Counted from the stretch's first letter, positions 25,069 through 35,789 are shown. The stretch: DNA of 64,000 nucleotides from Burkholderiaceae bacterium (GCA_947462685.1 CANHPL010000008.1:1-64000); one strand, 5' to 3'. The notes: a model not told the origin generated them from the letters alone. Made by a program: numbers and translations.

Positions 25069-26236
25069 ATAGGGCTTGCGTGGGCACAGCTCGCCTCGCT
25101 GATTGCGCAATACACAGATAACCCAAAACGCAAGCAAGTGCGGAAAGCATAAATGTATAGTTGGGCCCAAAGCCCTCCCAGACCCAACCTGAAACTAAAC
25201 CTCCAATAGTTCCACCAAGTCCATAGGCAACCGTCGTATATAGGGCTTGACCTCTGGCCTGGGTGCTGCCATGAAACCAATTTTGCATCAATCGAATACT
25301 GGCACTGTGATGGGCAGCAAAGGTGGCTGCATGAAATAATTGCACAATCAGTAATGGCCAAAACGCTGGAATAAACGCAATGACAACGAATCGTATAACT
25401 CCTAATATAAAAGTCATGCGGAGTATTTTTTGGGCGCTCAAGACTTGATAGACTTGTTTTTGAAAATAAAAATAAATGACTTCAGCACCCACGCCGATCA
25501 TCCAAAATAAGCCGATTGTTTGTTTACCGTAACCTAACTTTTGTAAATACAGTGAATAAAAAACATAAAGGCTTGAATGTGCAAAAATCATCCAAAACGT
25601 GGAGCCAAAGAACCACATGACTTCTGGTTTTTTGATGATAGAACGCAATTGTCCACGCTCGAGTTTCTTTTTTTCGAGTGGTGGCTCCCAAAGTTTGTAG
25701 GTCGTGATGGTAACGAATAGAAGAATCAACAAAGCAACGGCTGGTAATGTTTCAATACCCATCCATTCGAACCAATATCCTCCAGCAAAAACGGCGGCCA
25801 TAAAACCAATCGATCCCCATAGTCGTAATTTGCCGTAACGACTCTCAAAGGAATTGGTTTTTTGAAGGGCATGGACGGTAGCAGCTTCCCCGAGTGGGGT
25901 CAAACTACTACTGATGAGATTAAGCAAAAACATCCAAATCATGAGGGCAAGAAATGTTTGAAAGAAAAAGATACCCACAAATATAAACAGGCTCAGGAGT
26001 GCGGTGATGCGCATAATACCGATACGATCTTGCCTGTGATCGGATAACCAGCCCCAAAACATCGGCCCAATAATCCGAGTGATTTGTAACATCGACATTA
26101 ATAATGAAATTTGAATCGCAGAAAAGCCAATTTGGTCAAAATACAAACTCAAAAATGGACTAACAATTCCTAAATAACCATAATAAAAAAAGAAAAAAAT
26201 AGCGAATAGAATCTGGCTATTTTGGAAAAACAACAT
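25049..26236 (-). CDS. MFS transporter (phenylpropionate-permease-like)
   Basis: A 395-residue protein with about 12 hydrophobic segments. The N-terminal 'FFFYYGYLGIVSPFLSLYF' and the loop 'FWGWLSDHRQDRIGIMR' are typical of the MFS_1-like/3-phenylpropionate permease family. The substrate is unknown. It lies 6 bp downstream of aroC on the same strand and is probably co-transcribed. Confidence 0.9.
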   Translation of the reverse strand: MLFFQNSQILFAIFFFFYYGYLGIVSPFLSLYFDQIGFSAIQISLLMSMLQITRIIGPMFWGWLSDHRQDRIGIMRITALLSLFIFVGIFFFQTFLALMIWMFLLNLISSSLTPLGEAATVHALQKTNSFESRYGKLRLWGSIGFMAAVFAGGYWFEWMGIETLPAVALLILLFVTITTYKLWEPPLEKKKLERGQLRSIIKKPEVMWFFGSTFWMIFAHSSLYVFYSLYLQKLGYGKQTIGLFWMIGVGAEVIYFYFQKQVYQVLSAQKILRMTFILGVIRFVVIAFIPAFWPLLIVQLFHAATFAAHHSASIRLMQNWFHGSTQARGQALYTTVAYGLGGTIGGLVSGWVWEGFGPNYTFMLSALACVLGYLCIAQSARRAVPTQALFTSPSN

Positions 26237-26242
26237 ACGGAT

Positions 26243-27343
26243 TTACGGTCGTTGTCCGGGTATAACTGGTGTTTGAGAGCATACATCAGCGCATTGGGCA
26301 CGATGTTGTAAGACATGATCCATGACAACTAAAGCCAGCATGGCTTCGGCAATCGGCGTGGCTCGAATCCCCACGCAAGGATCATGGCGTCCTTTGGTTT
26401 GTATCATCACCGTTTGGCCGAGGCTGTCAATCGACTCTTTAGGTGTCAAAATACTGGAGGTGGGTTTAATAGCCAAAAATACTTCGAGGTCTTGTCCAGT
26501 ACTTATTCCACCAAGGACGCCACCAGCATGATTAGTCTTAAAACCCATTGGCGTCATCTCATCGCCATGTACACTACCTTTTTGTGAGACAGATGCAAAT
26601 CCTGAGCCAATCTCCACACCCTTTACGGCATTAATCCCCATCATGGCGTAAGCAATGTCGGCATCTAATTTATCAAATATTGGATTACCTAGGCCCACAG
26701 GCATGTGCGTGGCGCGCACCATAATTTTGGCCCCACAGGAATCGCCACTTTTACGTAACTCATCCATATAAACTTCTAAGTCTGCAATCTTAGTGACGTT
26801 GGCGGCAAAAAAAGGATTATTCTGAATATGCTCAACGCCTTCAAATGGAATTGAGATTTCTCCTAACTGTGTCATGTACCCCTGAAAAATAATCCCATAG
26901 TGTTCACGTAACCATTTTTTGGCAATCCCAGCTGCTGCGACGACTGGTGCTGTAAGTCTGGCGGATGATCTTCCACCGCCCCGTGGATCTCGAATCCCGT
27001 ACTTTTGCTGATAAGTGTAGTCGGCATGACCTGGACGAAATGTATCGAGAATCTCTTTGTAATCTTGACTACGTTGATCGGTGTTCTTAATCAGTAGTGC
27101 AATCGGTGTGCCGGTAGTTTTACCTTCGAACACCCCAGATAAGATTTCTACCTGATCGGCCTCTTGACGTTGAGTGACGTGTCTGGATGTGCCTGGCTTA
27201 CGACGATCAAGGTCATACTGCAAGTCACTGGCACTAAGTTCCATCCCTGGTGGGCAACCGTCGACCACGGCTCCAATTGCGGGTCCGTGTGACTCACCAA
27301 AGGTGGTCGTGCAAAATAAAGTTCCAAGTGTGCTTCCAGCCAT
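26243..27343 (-). CDS. aroC: chorismate synthase
   Basis: A 366-residue FMN-dependent enzyme converting EPSP to chorismate, the last common step of aromatic amino-acid synthesis. Signatures present are '[19 protein letters not shown]' at the N-terminus, '[17 protein letters not shown]', '[11 protein letters not shown]' and '[18 protein letters not shown]' near the C-terminus. The length matches the family. The MFS transporter follows. Confidence 0.98.
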   Translation of the reverse strand: MAGSTLGTLFCTTTFGESHGPAIGAVVDGCPPGMELSASDLQYDLDRRKPGTSRHVTQRQEADQVEILSGVFEGKTTGTPIALLIKNTDQRSQDYKEILDTFRPGHADYTYQQKYGIRDPRGGGRSSARLTAPVVAAAGIAKKWLREHYGIIFQGYMTQLGEISIPFEGVEHIQNNPFFAANVTKIADLEVYMDELRKSGDSCGAKIMVRATHMPVGLGNPIFDKLDADIAYAMMGINAVKGVEIGSGFASVSQKGSVHGDEMTPMGFKTNHAGGVLGGISTGQDLEVFLAIKPTSSILTPKESIDSLGQTVMIQTKGRHDPCVGIRATPIAEAMLALVVMDHVLQHRAQCADVCSQTPVIPGQRP

Positions 27344-27394
27344 AAGCTATATTATGGCATTTTTTACATCAAGCTTTGATGAAAAATCGGGAGT

Positions 27395-27841
27395 TTAACT
27401 ATTCCCAGCTTCCGGCCAGTCTCTGATGTAAGCCTTTAACATGGTATTTTCAAAGCCTTGCGCTTCAACCACGGCTTTTGCAACATCGTAAAAAGAAATC
27501 ACGCCCATCATTGCCTTATTCTCCACCACAGGTAAATAACGTGCATGTCGCTCGAGCATCATTTTGCGAACTTCATCGAGATCGGTTTCTGGTGTACAAA
27601 TCAAAGGATTCTTATCCATCACCTTACCAACGGTCACCTCCTCAATCGTGCCATGATTGTGTGCCAACAAACCAATCACTTCACGAAACGTCAATATGCC
27701 GACAATATCGGCATGCTGAATCACTACCAATGAACCAATATCATGCTCAGCCATGATGCGGACGGCTTGATTCACGGTGGTTTCTGGGCTAATGGTATAT
27801 AAGGTACTCCCTTTTAATTTTAAAATGTCGCTAACTTTCAT
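27395..27841 (-). CDS. CBS-domain protein
   Basis: A 148-residue protein made of two CBS repeats (about 10-65 and 78-130): 'IMAEHDIGSLVVIQHADIVGILTFREVI' in part and 'LERHARYLPVVENKAMMGVISFYDV'. Tandem CBS pairs bind adenosine nucleotides and usually regulate partner proteins; no partner domain is fused here. AGGAGGT lies just before its start on the minus strand. Confidence 0.92.
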   Translation of the reverse strand: MKVSDILKLKGSTLYTISPETTVNQAVRIMAEHDIGSLVVIQHADIVGILTFREVIGLLAHNHGTIEEVTVGKVMDKNPLICTPETDLDEVRKMMLERHARYLPVVENKAMMGVISFYDVAKAVVEAQGFENTMLKAYIRDWPEAGNS

Positions 27842-27886
27842 ATCACCTCCTTGAGGTCATCGTTGTTAATGCAGTCTATCGTTAAT

Positions 27887-28738
27887 TTAAACATCTGTAA
27901 ACCAGTTGTTATCCCTAATATGCGGCAAACTTGCAGTCAGGACGGCACCCGCCATCGTGACCCACCATGTCAAGTAAATCCAAACCAAAAATAATGGCAC
28001 TATCGCAAATGCGCCGTATAAAGTCCGATAGACATGTACCTTGGAGACAAAGAATGTAAATCCATATTTGGCGGTTTCAAAAACAAGCGCTGCCACAATG
28101 CCACCAATGAGAGCATCGCGCCAACGTACTTCGGCACTCGGTCCCAATTTATACAACACAATAAAGGGCATCATGGTGAGTAAAAAAGGGACTAACCAAT
28201 CAATAAGTTCAACGTGGTAACGAAACCCGACATCTAAATCATGCGAGGCTGCAACAAAGTACGAGGTAATATAAATACTCAAGCCAAGTAATACAGGGCC
28301 TAGAGCTGTAACCAACGCATACATCATCATCCTTTTAAAAAATGGTCGCTGTTGCTTGACTTGCCAAACTTGATTAAACGCTTTTTCGATTGTCATCAAA
28401 GTCAAAATAGCACTGAGTAATAGACCCCCAATACCAAAGAAGGTTAATCCCTTGGAGTGAATCGAAAAACTGGTCAAATAGCGACTAATCGTGTCACTCA
28501 AGCCTCCAGGGATGAGTGTATTGGTAATCCATAGTTGGATAGCTTCCCGTAAATTAATAAAGGTCGATAATTGACCAATCAAAATAGTTGCAATCGACAA
28601 CATGGGTACAACGGCCAAAATGGTGGTGTAGGCGAGTGACCCAGATACTTGATTGAGTTGGGCCTGCGAAAAGCGCTGGCGCCAAAAGAGAAATAACTGT
28701 CGTCCTGTTCTAAATTGTTGTGTGCGTGTGCGGACCAT
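27887..28738 (-). CDS. YihY/BrkB-family inner membrane protein
   Basis: A 283-residue membrane protein with about six hydrophobic segments. 'SGSLAYTTILAVVPMLSIATILIG' (a family hallmark in part) is near residue 35, and 'YGAFAIVPLFLVWIYLTWWV' near the C-terminus. The biochemical role of the family is unsettled; the old name ribonuclease BN is considered wrong. It is divergent from wrbA with 45 bp between. Confidence 0.9.
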   Translation of the reverse strand: MVRTRTQQFRTGRQLFLFWRQRFSQAQLNQVSGSLAYTTILAVVPMLSIATILIGQLSTFINLREAIQLWITNTLIPGGLSDTISRYLTSFSIHSKGLTFFGIGGLLLSAILTLMTIEKAFNQVWQVKQQRPFFKRMMMYALVTALGPVLLGLSIYITSYFVAASHDLDVGFRYHVELIDWLVPFLLTMMPFIVLYKLGPSAEVRWRDALIGGIVAALVFETAKYGFTFFVSKVHVYRTLYGAFAIVPLFLVWIYLTWWVTMAGAVLTASLPHIRDNNWFTDV

Positions 28739-28750
28739 GTACTTTAATAA

Positions 28751-29781
<1,031 letters not shown>

Positions 29782-29938
29782 ATAGCTCTCAATCTCCTAA
29801 CAAAACATTTCTGATAGATGGGTGTTGTATGGTGTAGTACTCCTATTCCTTGATAGTTGCAGGTCTCAATTGTGGGCTTAGCTCCCATTGCAGCACAACG
29901 ATGGTTTTGCGGTAATGGTTATTATGAAAATATATTAT

Positions 29939-29964
29939 GAGCCAAGTGTTGCTTCATTTGGCTC
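29939..29964 (+). terminator. weak terminator-like hairpin
   Basis: GAGCCAAGTG (29939-29948) pairs with CATTTGGCTC (29955-29964) with one G-T pair, 158 bp after the DUF2069 gene. The following T run is short, so efficiency is uncertain. The rest of 29782-30018 shows no gene. Confidence 0.45.
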
Positions 29965-30018
29965 TTGATTCCACTTGAGAAACAATATTTGTGCGAAACT
30001 TTCTAAAGATTAGGTAAT

Positions 30019-30393
30019 TTATACCGCGTATAACTTCAAAATATCCAACTCCACTACCTGAAGGGCGTTGACATGGGTACTTTCGAGTTTAATTTTGGGG
30101 GCGCAACCAGCGTAAAAGGCTTCTTTCCAACGCTGAATACATAAACACCACTGATCGCCAGCCGCCAAGCCCGGAAATCGCCATTGTGGCCGCGGTGTCG
30201 ATAAATCATTACCGACTTGTTGCGAATACAGCAAAAAGTCGTCAGTCATAATGGCACAAACCAAATGACTACCGACGTCTTCCGGACCTGTCTTACAACA
30301 GCCGTCACGATAAAAGCCAGTTAATGGCTCAAACGAACACGCCACCAAAGGCTCTCCAAGAACATTGCGCGCTACTTCGATTGTGCTAGTCAT
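30019..30393 (-). CDS. DUF2237 family protein
   Basis: A 124-residue protein of the DUF2237 family. Nearly the whole length follows the family pattern: 'LTGFYRDGCCKTGPEDVGSHLVC', 'GNDLSTPRPQWRFPGL', 'GDQWCLCIQRWKEAF' and 'STHVNALQVV'; several conserved cysteines are in these segments. The function is unknown. No operon partner is evident. Confidence 0.9.
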   Translation of the reverse strand: MTSTIEVARNVLGEPLVACSFEPLTGFYRDGCCKTGPEDVGSHLVCAIMTDDFLLYSQQVGNDLSTPRPQWRFPGLAAGDQWCLCIQRWKEAFYAGCAPKIKLESTHVNALQVVELDILKLYAV

Positions 30394-30672
30394 GTTGATT
30401 ATTCCGGTTGTTGTGTAATTGATATAACAAAAATTATTACATAGAACTCGCTATAGAACTGATGTATTCAATCTCGCCATCATTTGTTCAGATCTTAAAA
30501 TTAGGCGTGCAGCCTTACTTCAGGCTGGGCTACCAAATCATACGAATTTGTTATTTCAAGAAAATGGGTGGAGGAAAAAGTCTTAAAATAATTTTGGATA
30601 ATTACTTAATTAAAGATGAAAAGTTTTTAGATCCGTCCACAGATTGTTGCTCTTGAAACTTTTCTTGCCTGT

Positions 30673-31743
30673 TTATTTATATCCCGCTTGATCGAGTAAC
30701 TTTTGAGCAACTATTTGGTTTTTACCAATCGCAGAAACAGATACTTTTTCAACCTGAAAATTTCCCATACTCTTAAATGCAGGATTTTCAACTTTTACTG
30801 AAGTAACAGCAGGCCATTCATTATTGCCATTAGCAAGATACTCTTGGGCAGAATCACTAGCCAAATATTCTAAAAACTGGACTGCTTCTTTTGGATGTGG
30901 TGCATTACGAGCCATACCGCCACCAGAGATATTAATATGCACACCGCCAGCAAGTTGATTGGGCCACACGTAACCAATTTTAGAGATAGCGTTGATATCG
31001 TCATTTTTATCTGACTTCATCATGCGCGCAAAGTAATACGTGTTGACAAGCGTAACGCCACACTCTCCAGACGCAACAGCCTTAATTTGGTCTGTATCGC
31101 CCCCTCTAGGACTCCTAGCCATATTTGCCACCATTCCTTTTGCCCATTTTTCAGTTGCTGCCAGGCCATCTCTTTCAATGAGGGACCCGACCAATGACAA
31201 CATGTATGGGTGTGCCCCGGATCGAGTGCACACACGTCCTTTATTTACAGGATCAGCTAATTTTTCGTAGGTTTCTACATCAGATTTATTGACTATCGAT
31301 TTGTTGAACACAATCATGCGTGCTCTTGTAGAAAAACCAAACCAAGGAATGCCACCCGGCTCACTTGCAGCTCTTAAATTTAATGGGATACGTTCATCCA
31401 AATATTTTGATTGAATTGGGGAAAAAAACTGACTCATTTGCGCCCGCCATAGTCTGGCAGCATCTACCAATAGAATGACGTCCGCTTGACTTTTATCGCC
31501 CTCACTCTTAAGTCGCTCAAGAATGCCATTGTCATCCGCTTCAATCCGATTGATTTTAATGCCGGTCTTTTTGGTGAAGTCACTATACAAAGCTTCATCC
31601 GTTTGATAATGACGTGCTGAGTAAAGATTAAGTTCTTTTATAGGTTCTGCGGAGTATGTATTTCCACTAAGAATTCCTAATACAAAGACGCTACTTCTTA
31701 CTAGTTTTTTTACTTCAATTAGTGATTTCATAGGTATTTTCAT
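30673..31743 (-). CDS. fbpA: Fe(III) ABC transporter, periplasmic binding protein
   Basis: A 356-residue ferric-ion-binding protein of the FbpA/FutA/Idi family. A signal peptide ends near 'GNTYSA' (residue 32). The mature start 'LNLYSARHYQTDEALYSDF' and the iron-ligand tyrosine pair in 'VNTYYFARMM' are characteristic. A near-consensus Fur box lies 34 bp upstream, so repression by Fe-Fur is expected. It is separated from fbpB by 179 bp on the same strand. The start could also be the ATG four codons in. Confidence 0.94.
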   Translation of the reverse strand: MKIPMKSLIEVKKLVRSSVFVLGILSGNTYSAEPIKELNLYSARHYQTDEALYSDFTKKTGIKINRIEADDNGILERLKSEGDKSQADVILLVDAARLWRAQMSQFFSPIQSKYLDERIPLNLRAASEPGGIPWFGFSTRARMIVFNKSIVNKSDVETYEKLADPVNKGRVCTRSGAHPYMLSLVGSLIERDGLAATEKWAKGMVANMARSPRGGDTDQIKAVASGECGVTLVNTYYFARMMKSDKNDDINAISKIGYVWPNQLAGGVHINISGGGMARNAPHPKEAVQFLEYLASDSAQEYLANGNNEWPAVTSVKVENPAFKSMGNFQVEKVSVSAIGKNQIVAQKLLDQAGYK

Positions 31744-31776
31744 TCGTCATTATTGTTTGATTTAAATATTCTACAA

Positions 31777-31795
31777 CATAATGAGAATCATTATC
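31777..31795. promoter_or_regulatory. Fur box
   Basis: The 19-mer CATAATGAGAATCATTATC matches the classical Fur consensus (GATAATGATAATCATTATC) at 17 of 19 positions. It lies between fbpB and fbpA, upstream of the fbpA start, as expected for an iron-repressed promoter. Confidence 0.88.
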
Positions 31796-31922
31796 AATCG
31801 CATTAAAAGAGGCTTTATTGAATCATTTGGTTTCGTTTCTTTAGCTCAAGGATGCATTGAAAAGCAACAAGAGGGAGGCATCGACACAATGGTGCGCAAC
31901 ACTGATAATGGCTGGGAATCGC

Positions 31923-33494
31923 CTATTTCCCCTGAGAGATCATTCTCGATAAAATCAAAACCGGTAATAGTCCAGCTAAGACAATGGTTAATGCGGGAAG
32001 CCCCAGCTCAGAAAGTCGCTCATCAGCCGCTAATTGATAGGTTGCGACTGCTAAGGTATCAAAATTAAATGGCCGTAATAAAAGCGTTGCCGGCAACTCC
32101 TTCATGACATCCACAAAGACAAATAAACCAGCCGTAAATAAACTACGCTTTAACAGGGGTAAGTGAACTCTCCTTAACACCTGCAATTTAGACAAACCTA
32201 GAAGCTCTGCGGACTCATCCATAGAGGGCGTAATGCGTGTCAGCCCAGCTCCAATACTTTGTAAACTAGATGACAAAAAACGCACCAAGTATGCATAAAT
32301 GAGAATCCCAGCACTCGCAGACATCCACCAACCGATATGAAAAATTTCTAAGATGGAGAGAATGCCGATCGCCAATACGGCTCCAGGTAATGCATAACCA
32401 AAGCCAAGCAACCGATTCAACCAACTTAAACGTGGATTTAGCCTCACTGAATATGCAAAAAAAAGTGCTAGACCAACCGATATGATGGCTGTTAAAACAG
32501 AAGCCAATAAAGAATTACTCAGCCAAGAAAAATAACGAACGTCAATCGTTAATCCTTGTTGAAACAGCAAGTGCAATAACCCAATGGCTGGTAATAAAAA
32601 TCCGCAAAGTAATGTCGTCCCAGAAAATATGAATGCAAAGAGTGCAGACTTCCCATGAAGTCGCCTAGGTGCCGGTCTACCTTGCGCAGATGATGCATAA
32701 CGGATGACGGATCGGCTATTTTGTTCGATTGTAAAAATAATAAGCACAAAACCGAGCAAACTTAAGGACAGTTGTACTGCAACTAAACGATCACCAAAGG
32801 AGAGCCAAGCTTTAAAAATACCCGTAGAAAATGTTTGGACGCCAAAGTAAGATACCGCTCCAAAATCTGCCAATACTTCCATCATAACTAAGGCTAGGCC
32901 AGCAAAGATTGCCGGCCTAGCCATCGGCAAAACCAATCTAAAAAAACCTTTTGATGGGCTATACCCCAAAGTCTCTGATACTTCGATGAGTCGACGACTT
33001 CTCTCCAAAAAAGCCGTACGGGTAATCAAATAGACATATGGAAATAGGCAAAATGAAAATGTCCAAATAGCCCCAGCAAAGGATCTCGGGTCAGGAAAAA
33101 ATCGTAAAGCATTGACATCCAATAATGAGCGCAGTGTTGCCTGAATAGGGCCAGAAAATTGTAATAGATCAACAAACAAATAAGCCATCACATAAGTAGG
33201 TATGGCTAATGGCAGGATTAAAGCCCACTCAAATATCTTCTTGCCAGGAAAATCGTAGCTAGCAATTAGCCATGCATTTCCCACGCCGAGAATGAAAACA
33301 CCGATGCCAACGCCGGAAATTAAAAGCAGTGTTGAGGCAATATATCCCTGTAGAACATAGTTCCATAGATGGCCGATGGTATTGGTGGCTTGCAATTCTA
33401 ATTGACTGGGTTGCTCAGTAAATAAAAATGGCAAAAGTAATCCAAAGAGCGGTAAAAAAAGGAATAGTGCGGTTGGCACCAACATGCGGTTCAT
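31923..33494 (-). CDS. fbpB: Fe(III) ABC transporter permease
   Basis: A 523-residue inner-membrane permease with about 12 hydrophobic segments in two homologous halves. The EAA-type loops 'VSETLGYSPSKGFFRLVLPMARPAI' (in part, first half) and 'SAELLGLSKLQVLRRVHLPLLKRS' (second half) contact the ATPase. The length is normal for the FbpB/ThiP-like fused permeases. It is divergent from fbpC over 67 bp that contain an AT-rich palindrome (GATTAATTAATC). Confidence 0.94.
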   Translation of the reverse strand: MNRMLVPTALFLFLPLFGLLLPFLFTEQPSQLELQATNTIGHLWNYVLQGYIASTLLLISGVGIGVFILGVGNAWLIASYDFPGKKIFEWALILPLAIPTYVMAYLFVDLLQFSGPIQATLRSLLDVNALRFFPDPRSFAGAIWTFSFCLFPYVYLITRTAFLERSRRLIEVSETLGYSPSKGFFRLVLPMARPAIFAGLALVMMEVLADFGAVSYFGVQTFSTGIFKAWLSFGDRLVAVQLSLSLLGFVLIIFTIEQNSRSVIRYASSAQGRPAPRRLHGKSALFAFIFSGTTLLCGFLLPAIGLLHLLFQQGLTIDVRYFSWLSNSLLASVLTAIISVGLALFFAYSVRLNPRLSWLNRLLGFGYALPGAVLAIGILSILEIFHIGWWMSASAGILIYAYLVRFLSSSLQSIGAGLTRITPSMDESAELLGLSKLQVLRRVHLPLLKRSLFTAGLFVFVDVMKELPATLLLRPFNFDTLAVATYQLAADERLSELGLPALTIVLAGLLPVLILSRMISQGK

Positions 33495-33561
33495 GTACTA
33501 GGCAATCCGTGTAGACTCTATTGATTAATTAATCTATTAATAATAATGCGACAATTATAGG

Positions 33562-34632
33562 ATGAACTCTGATAGCGCACTTTTATCCATCAAAGATCTT
33601 GGTATTGATTATCCAAGTCCCGAGGGCCATAGCAGTATATCTGCTGTAAGAGGCCTGAACTTAGATCTTGCTCAGGGTGAGATTGGCTGCCTATTGGGTT
33701 CATCTGGCTGCGGTAAATCCTCTGTATTACGCGCTATTTGTGGGTTTGAAAAATTAACTTCAGGTGAAATCCTGCTCCGGAACCAAATTGCTAGCTCGCC
33801 CCTAATGAACTTACCCACCAACCAAAGACGGGTTGGAATGGTGTTTCAGGATTTCGCACTCTTCCCTCACCTGAATGTTCTCGATAATATTGCCTTTGGT
33901 ATCCGCAACCTGCCACGCACAAAAAGAATAGCGACTGCCATGGATTGGTTACAACGAGTTGCACTATCAGATAAGGCAAAGTACTACCCTCATGAGCTCA
34001 GTGGCGGACAGCAACAACGGGTTGCGCTTGCAAGAGCTATGGCCCCAGAACCAGATTTAATTTTGCTCGATGAACCATTCTCTAGTCTCGATGTAGACTT
34101 GAGGGAGCGCCTTGCGGCAGATATGCGTGACATCCTCAAAGCAAATCAGGTGACCGCTCTGTTAGTGACGCATGATCAATTAGAAGCCTTTGCCATTGCC
34201 GATAAAGTTGGCGTAATGAAGGATGGTCGAGTGATTCAATGGGATGCTCCCTACGAGCTTTATCATCAACCAGTGAATCGCTATGTGGCCGATTTTATTG
34301 GTCGAGGGGTATTGATTAAGGGTGTCATTCAGGCACAGAATAAGGTGCTCATAGAGCTTGGCGAATTAGACTTGGACCAAAATTACCAGAATGATATTGG
34401 CGAGGAGGTTGACGTCCTTCTTCGTGAAGATGATATTTATCACGATGATGATAGCCCAGTTCTTGCCGAGGTCGTCAGTAAAACATTTAAAGGTGCAGAC
34501 TTTCTCTACACCCTCAAACTTCATTCAGGGGCTATAGTATTTGCTCTTGTTCCAAGTCATCACAATCACGCCATTAGTGAAAAGATTGGGGTTCGATTAG
34601 CCGCAGATCATGTTGTTATTTTTAAAAAATAA
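33562..34632 (+). CDS. fbpC: Fe(III) ABC transporter ATP-binding protein
   Basis: A 356-residue ATPase. Walker A is 'LLGSSGCGKSSVLRAI' (about 45-60), the signature is 'LSGGQQQRVALARA', Walker B 'LILLDEPFSSLD' and the switch His 'LLVTHDQLEA'. A C-terminal TOBE-like regulatory region (about 260-356) completes the FbpC type. It is encoded opposite to fbpB and fbpA, so the transporter is split over two divergent transcripts. Confidence 0.95.
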   Translation: MNSDSALLSIKDLGIDYPSPEGHSSISAVRGLNLDLAQGEIGCLLGSSGCGKSSVLRAICGFEKLTSGEILLRNQIASSPLMNLPTNQRRVGMVFQDFALFPHLNVLDNIAFGIRNLPRTKRIATAMDWLQRVALSDKAKYYPHELSGGQQQRVALARAMAPEPDLILLDEPFSSLDVDLRERLAADMRDILKANQVTALLVTHDQLEAFAIADKVGVMKDGRVIQWDAPYELYHQPVNRYVADFIGRGVLIKGVIQAQNKVLIELGELDLDQNYQNDIGEEVDVLLREDDIYHDDDSPVLAEVVSKTFKGADFLYTLKLHSGAIVFALVPSHHNHAISEKIGVRLAADHVVIFKK

Positions 34633-34941
34633 TAAGCTTTTGATCTGACATAATTTGAGGATAGCGTTTGAAAGCTCCACGAAATCAAGTAATCAACCGG
34701 CTACTCTCATATATTTAAACTTAATCAAGCTTAAGCCAAGTCACCCTCCAGAGCAAACGCACTTCCTAAAGTAAAGCAAGTTGGGCTTTAATTTTCGCTG
34801 AATTCACTCTTCCGTACTGTAACGAACAGAGCAAAAAACTTTCACTGTCAATAATCAGTGTAGTTGCTCTTTCATGGGCTTTGAAAATCCGAGTACTCAC
34901 TTTATTGTCAATTTCTGTTATTTAAATAAAAAGGTTTAATA
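34633..34941. other. intergenic leader of the rhodopsin gene
   Basis: 309 bp without a gene. It contains a large nested hairpin at 34828-34870 and an AAAAAGG ribosome-binding sequence before the rhodopsin ATG. TTGTCA at 34905-34910 is a possible -35 element without a convincing -10. The rhodopsin promoter must be here, as no other start for its transcript is plausible. Confidence 0.5.
34828..34870 (+). promoter_or_regulatory. nested hairpin in rhodopsin leader
   Basis: AGAGCAA (34828-34834) pairs with TTGCTCT (34864-34870), enclosing CACTG (34843-34847) paired with CAGTG (34856-34860). No T run follows, so it is not a standard terminator; it may stabilise or control the rhodopsin mRNA leader. 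Confidence 0.35.
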
Positions 34942-35736
34942 ATGCTAACTAAAATAGTATCTAGGACAAAAACACCACTGTGGTCCATTATGATCCTAGG
35001 ATTAACTAGCTCCAATACATTTGCATCCACTGCGATGCTAGATCAAGATGATCTTGTCGGAATCTCATTTTGGTTAATTTCAATGGCTTTAGTTGCATCT
35101 ACAGCATTCTTTTTTCTTGAAAGAGATGTTGTTTCAACCAAATGGAAAACTTCCTTAACGGTTTCTGGATTAGTCACTTTAGTTGCAGCAGTTCACTACT
35201 TTTATATGAGGGAAGTTTGGGTTGAAACCGGTTCAACTCCCACAGTTTTTCGTTATATCGATTGGCTAATTACCGTACCCCTATTGATGGTTGAGTTTTA
35301 TTTGATCCTTTCCGCTATTGCTAAAGTTCCAACTGGTGTTTTTTGGAGATTAATGATTGGCACTTTAGTGATGCTAATTGGCGGTTATTTAGGTGAAGCT
35401 GCTTACCTTACCGCCTTCCCTGCCTTTATCATCGGAATGCTGGGTTGGGTATTTATCTTGTACGAGATTTTTGCTGGCGAAGCCAGTAAGATCAATTCCG
35501 GAAGCGCTACCCCAGCTGTGCAAAAAGCATTCAATACAATGCGTTGGATTGTTACGATCGGTTGGGCCATCTATCCAGTCGGGTATTACTTCGGATACTT
35601 AACAGGCAACGACCCAAGCGAGTCTGCAAGCCTTTTAAATCTAATATATAACCTTGCTGATGTTTTAAATAAGATTACTTTCGGCCTCATTATCTGGAAT
35701 GTTGCAAAAACAGAATCAGAAACGTTAAAGCATTAA
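34942..35736 (+). CDS. proteorhodopsin, light-driven proton pump
   Basis: A 264-residue seven-helix retinal protein. The N-terminal 28 residues look like a cleavable signal. The pump triad is intact: proton acceptor Asp107, Thr111 and donor Glu118 within 'RYIDWLITVPLLMVEF', with Arg104 before it. Residue Leu115 is the tuning position equivalent to Leu105 of green-absorbing proteorhodopsin. The retinal Schiff-base lysine is Lys244 in 'NLADVLNKITFGLIIWN', and His85 matches the acceptor-linked His75. Phe162 occupies the site that is Gly in xanthorhodopsins with a carotenoid antenna, so an antenna is unlikely (alignment by eye). A strong terminator follows, then the retinal pathway genes. Confidence 0.97.
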   Translation: MLTKIVSRTKTPLWSIMILGLTSSNTFASTAMLDQDDLVGISFWLISMALVASTAFFFLERDVVSTKWKTSLTVSGLVTLVAAVHYFYMREVWVETGSTPTVFRYIDWLITVPLLMVEFYLILSAIAKVPTGVFWRLMIGTLVMLIGGYLGEAAYLTAFPAFIIGMLGWVFILYEIFAGEASKINSGSATPAVQKAFNTMRWIVTIGWAIYPVGYYFGYLTGNDPSESASLLNLIYNLADVLNKITFGLIIWNVAKTESETLKH

Positions 35737-35751
35737 TTTTTCGAGTTAATC

Positions 35752-35789
35752 ATAATTTCTCCAGCCCTCGCTGGAGAAATTATCTTTTT
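35752..35789 (+). terminator. strong intrinsic terminator between rhodopsin and crtE
   Basis: A perfect 14-bp stem (35752-35765 with 35770-35783; core TCTCCAGC/GCTGGAGA) around the loop CCTC, followed by CTTTTT. It begins 16 bp after the rhodopsin stop and its T run ends 13 bp before the inferred crtE start. It should terminate much of the rhodopsin transcript, letting only read-through reach crtEIBY-blh. Confidence 0.9.

Noticed and set aside
30462-30656. 64-codon plus-strand frame upstream of fbpA
   Set aside because: No ribosome-binding site, no recognisable motif, odd composition. Another frame in the same DNA (30428-30595, without a start codon) looks equally coding-like, so no gene can be supported.
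31781-32068. 95-codon plus-strand frame starting in the Fur box
   Set aside because: It starts inside the Fur operator and its second half is antisense to the 3' end of fbpB; no ribosome-binding site.
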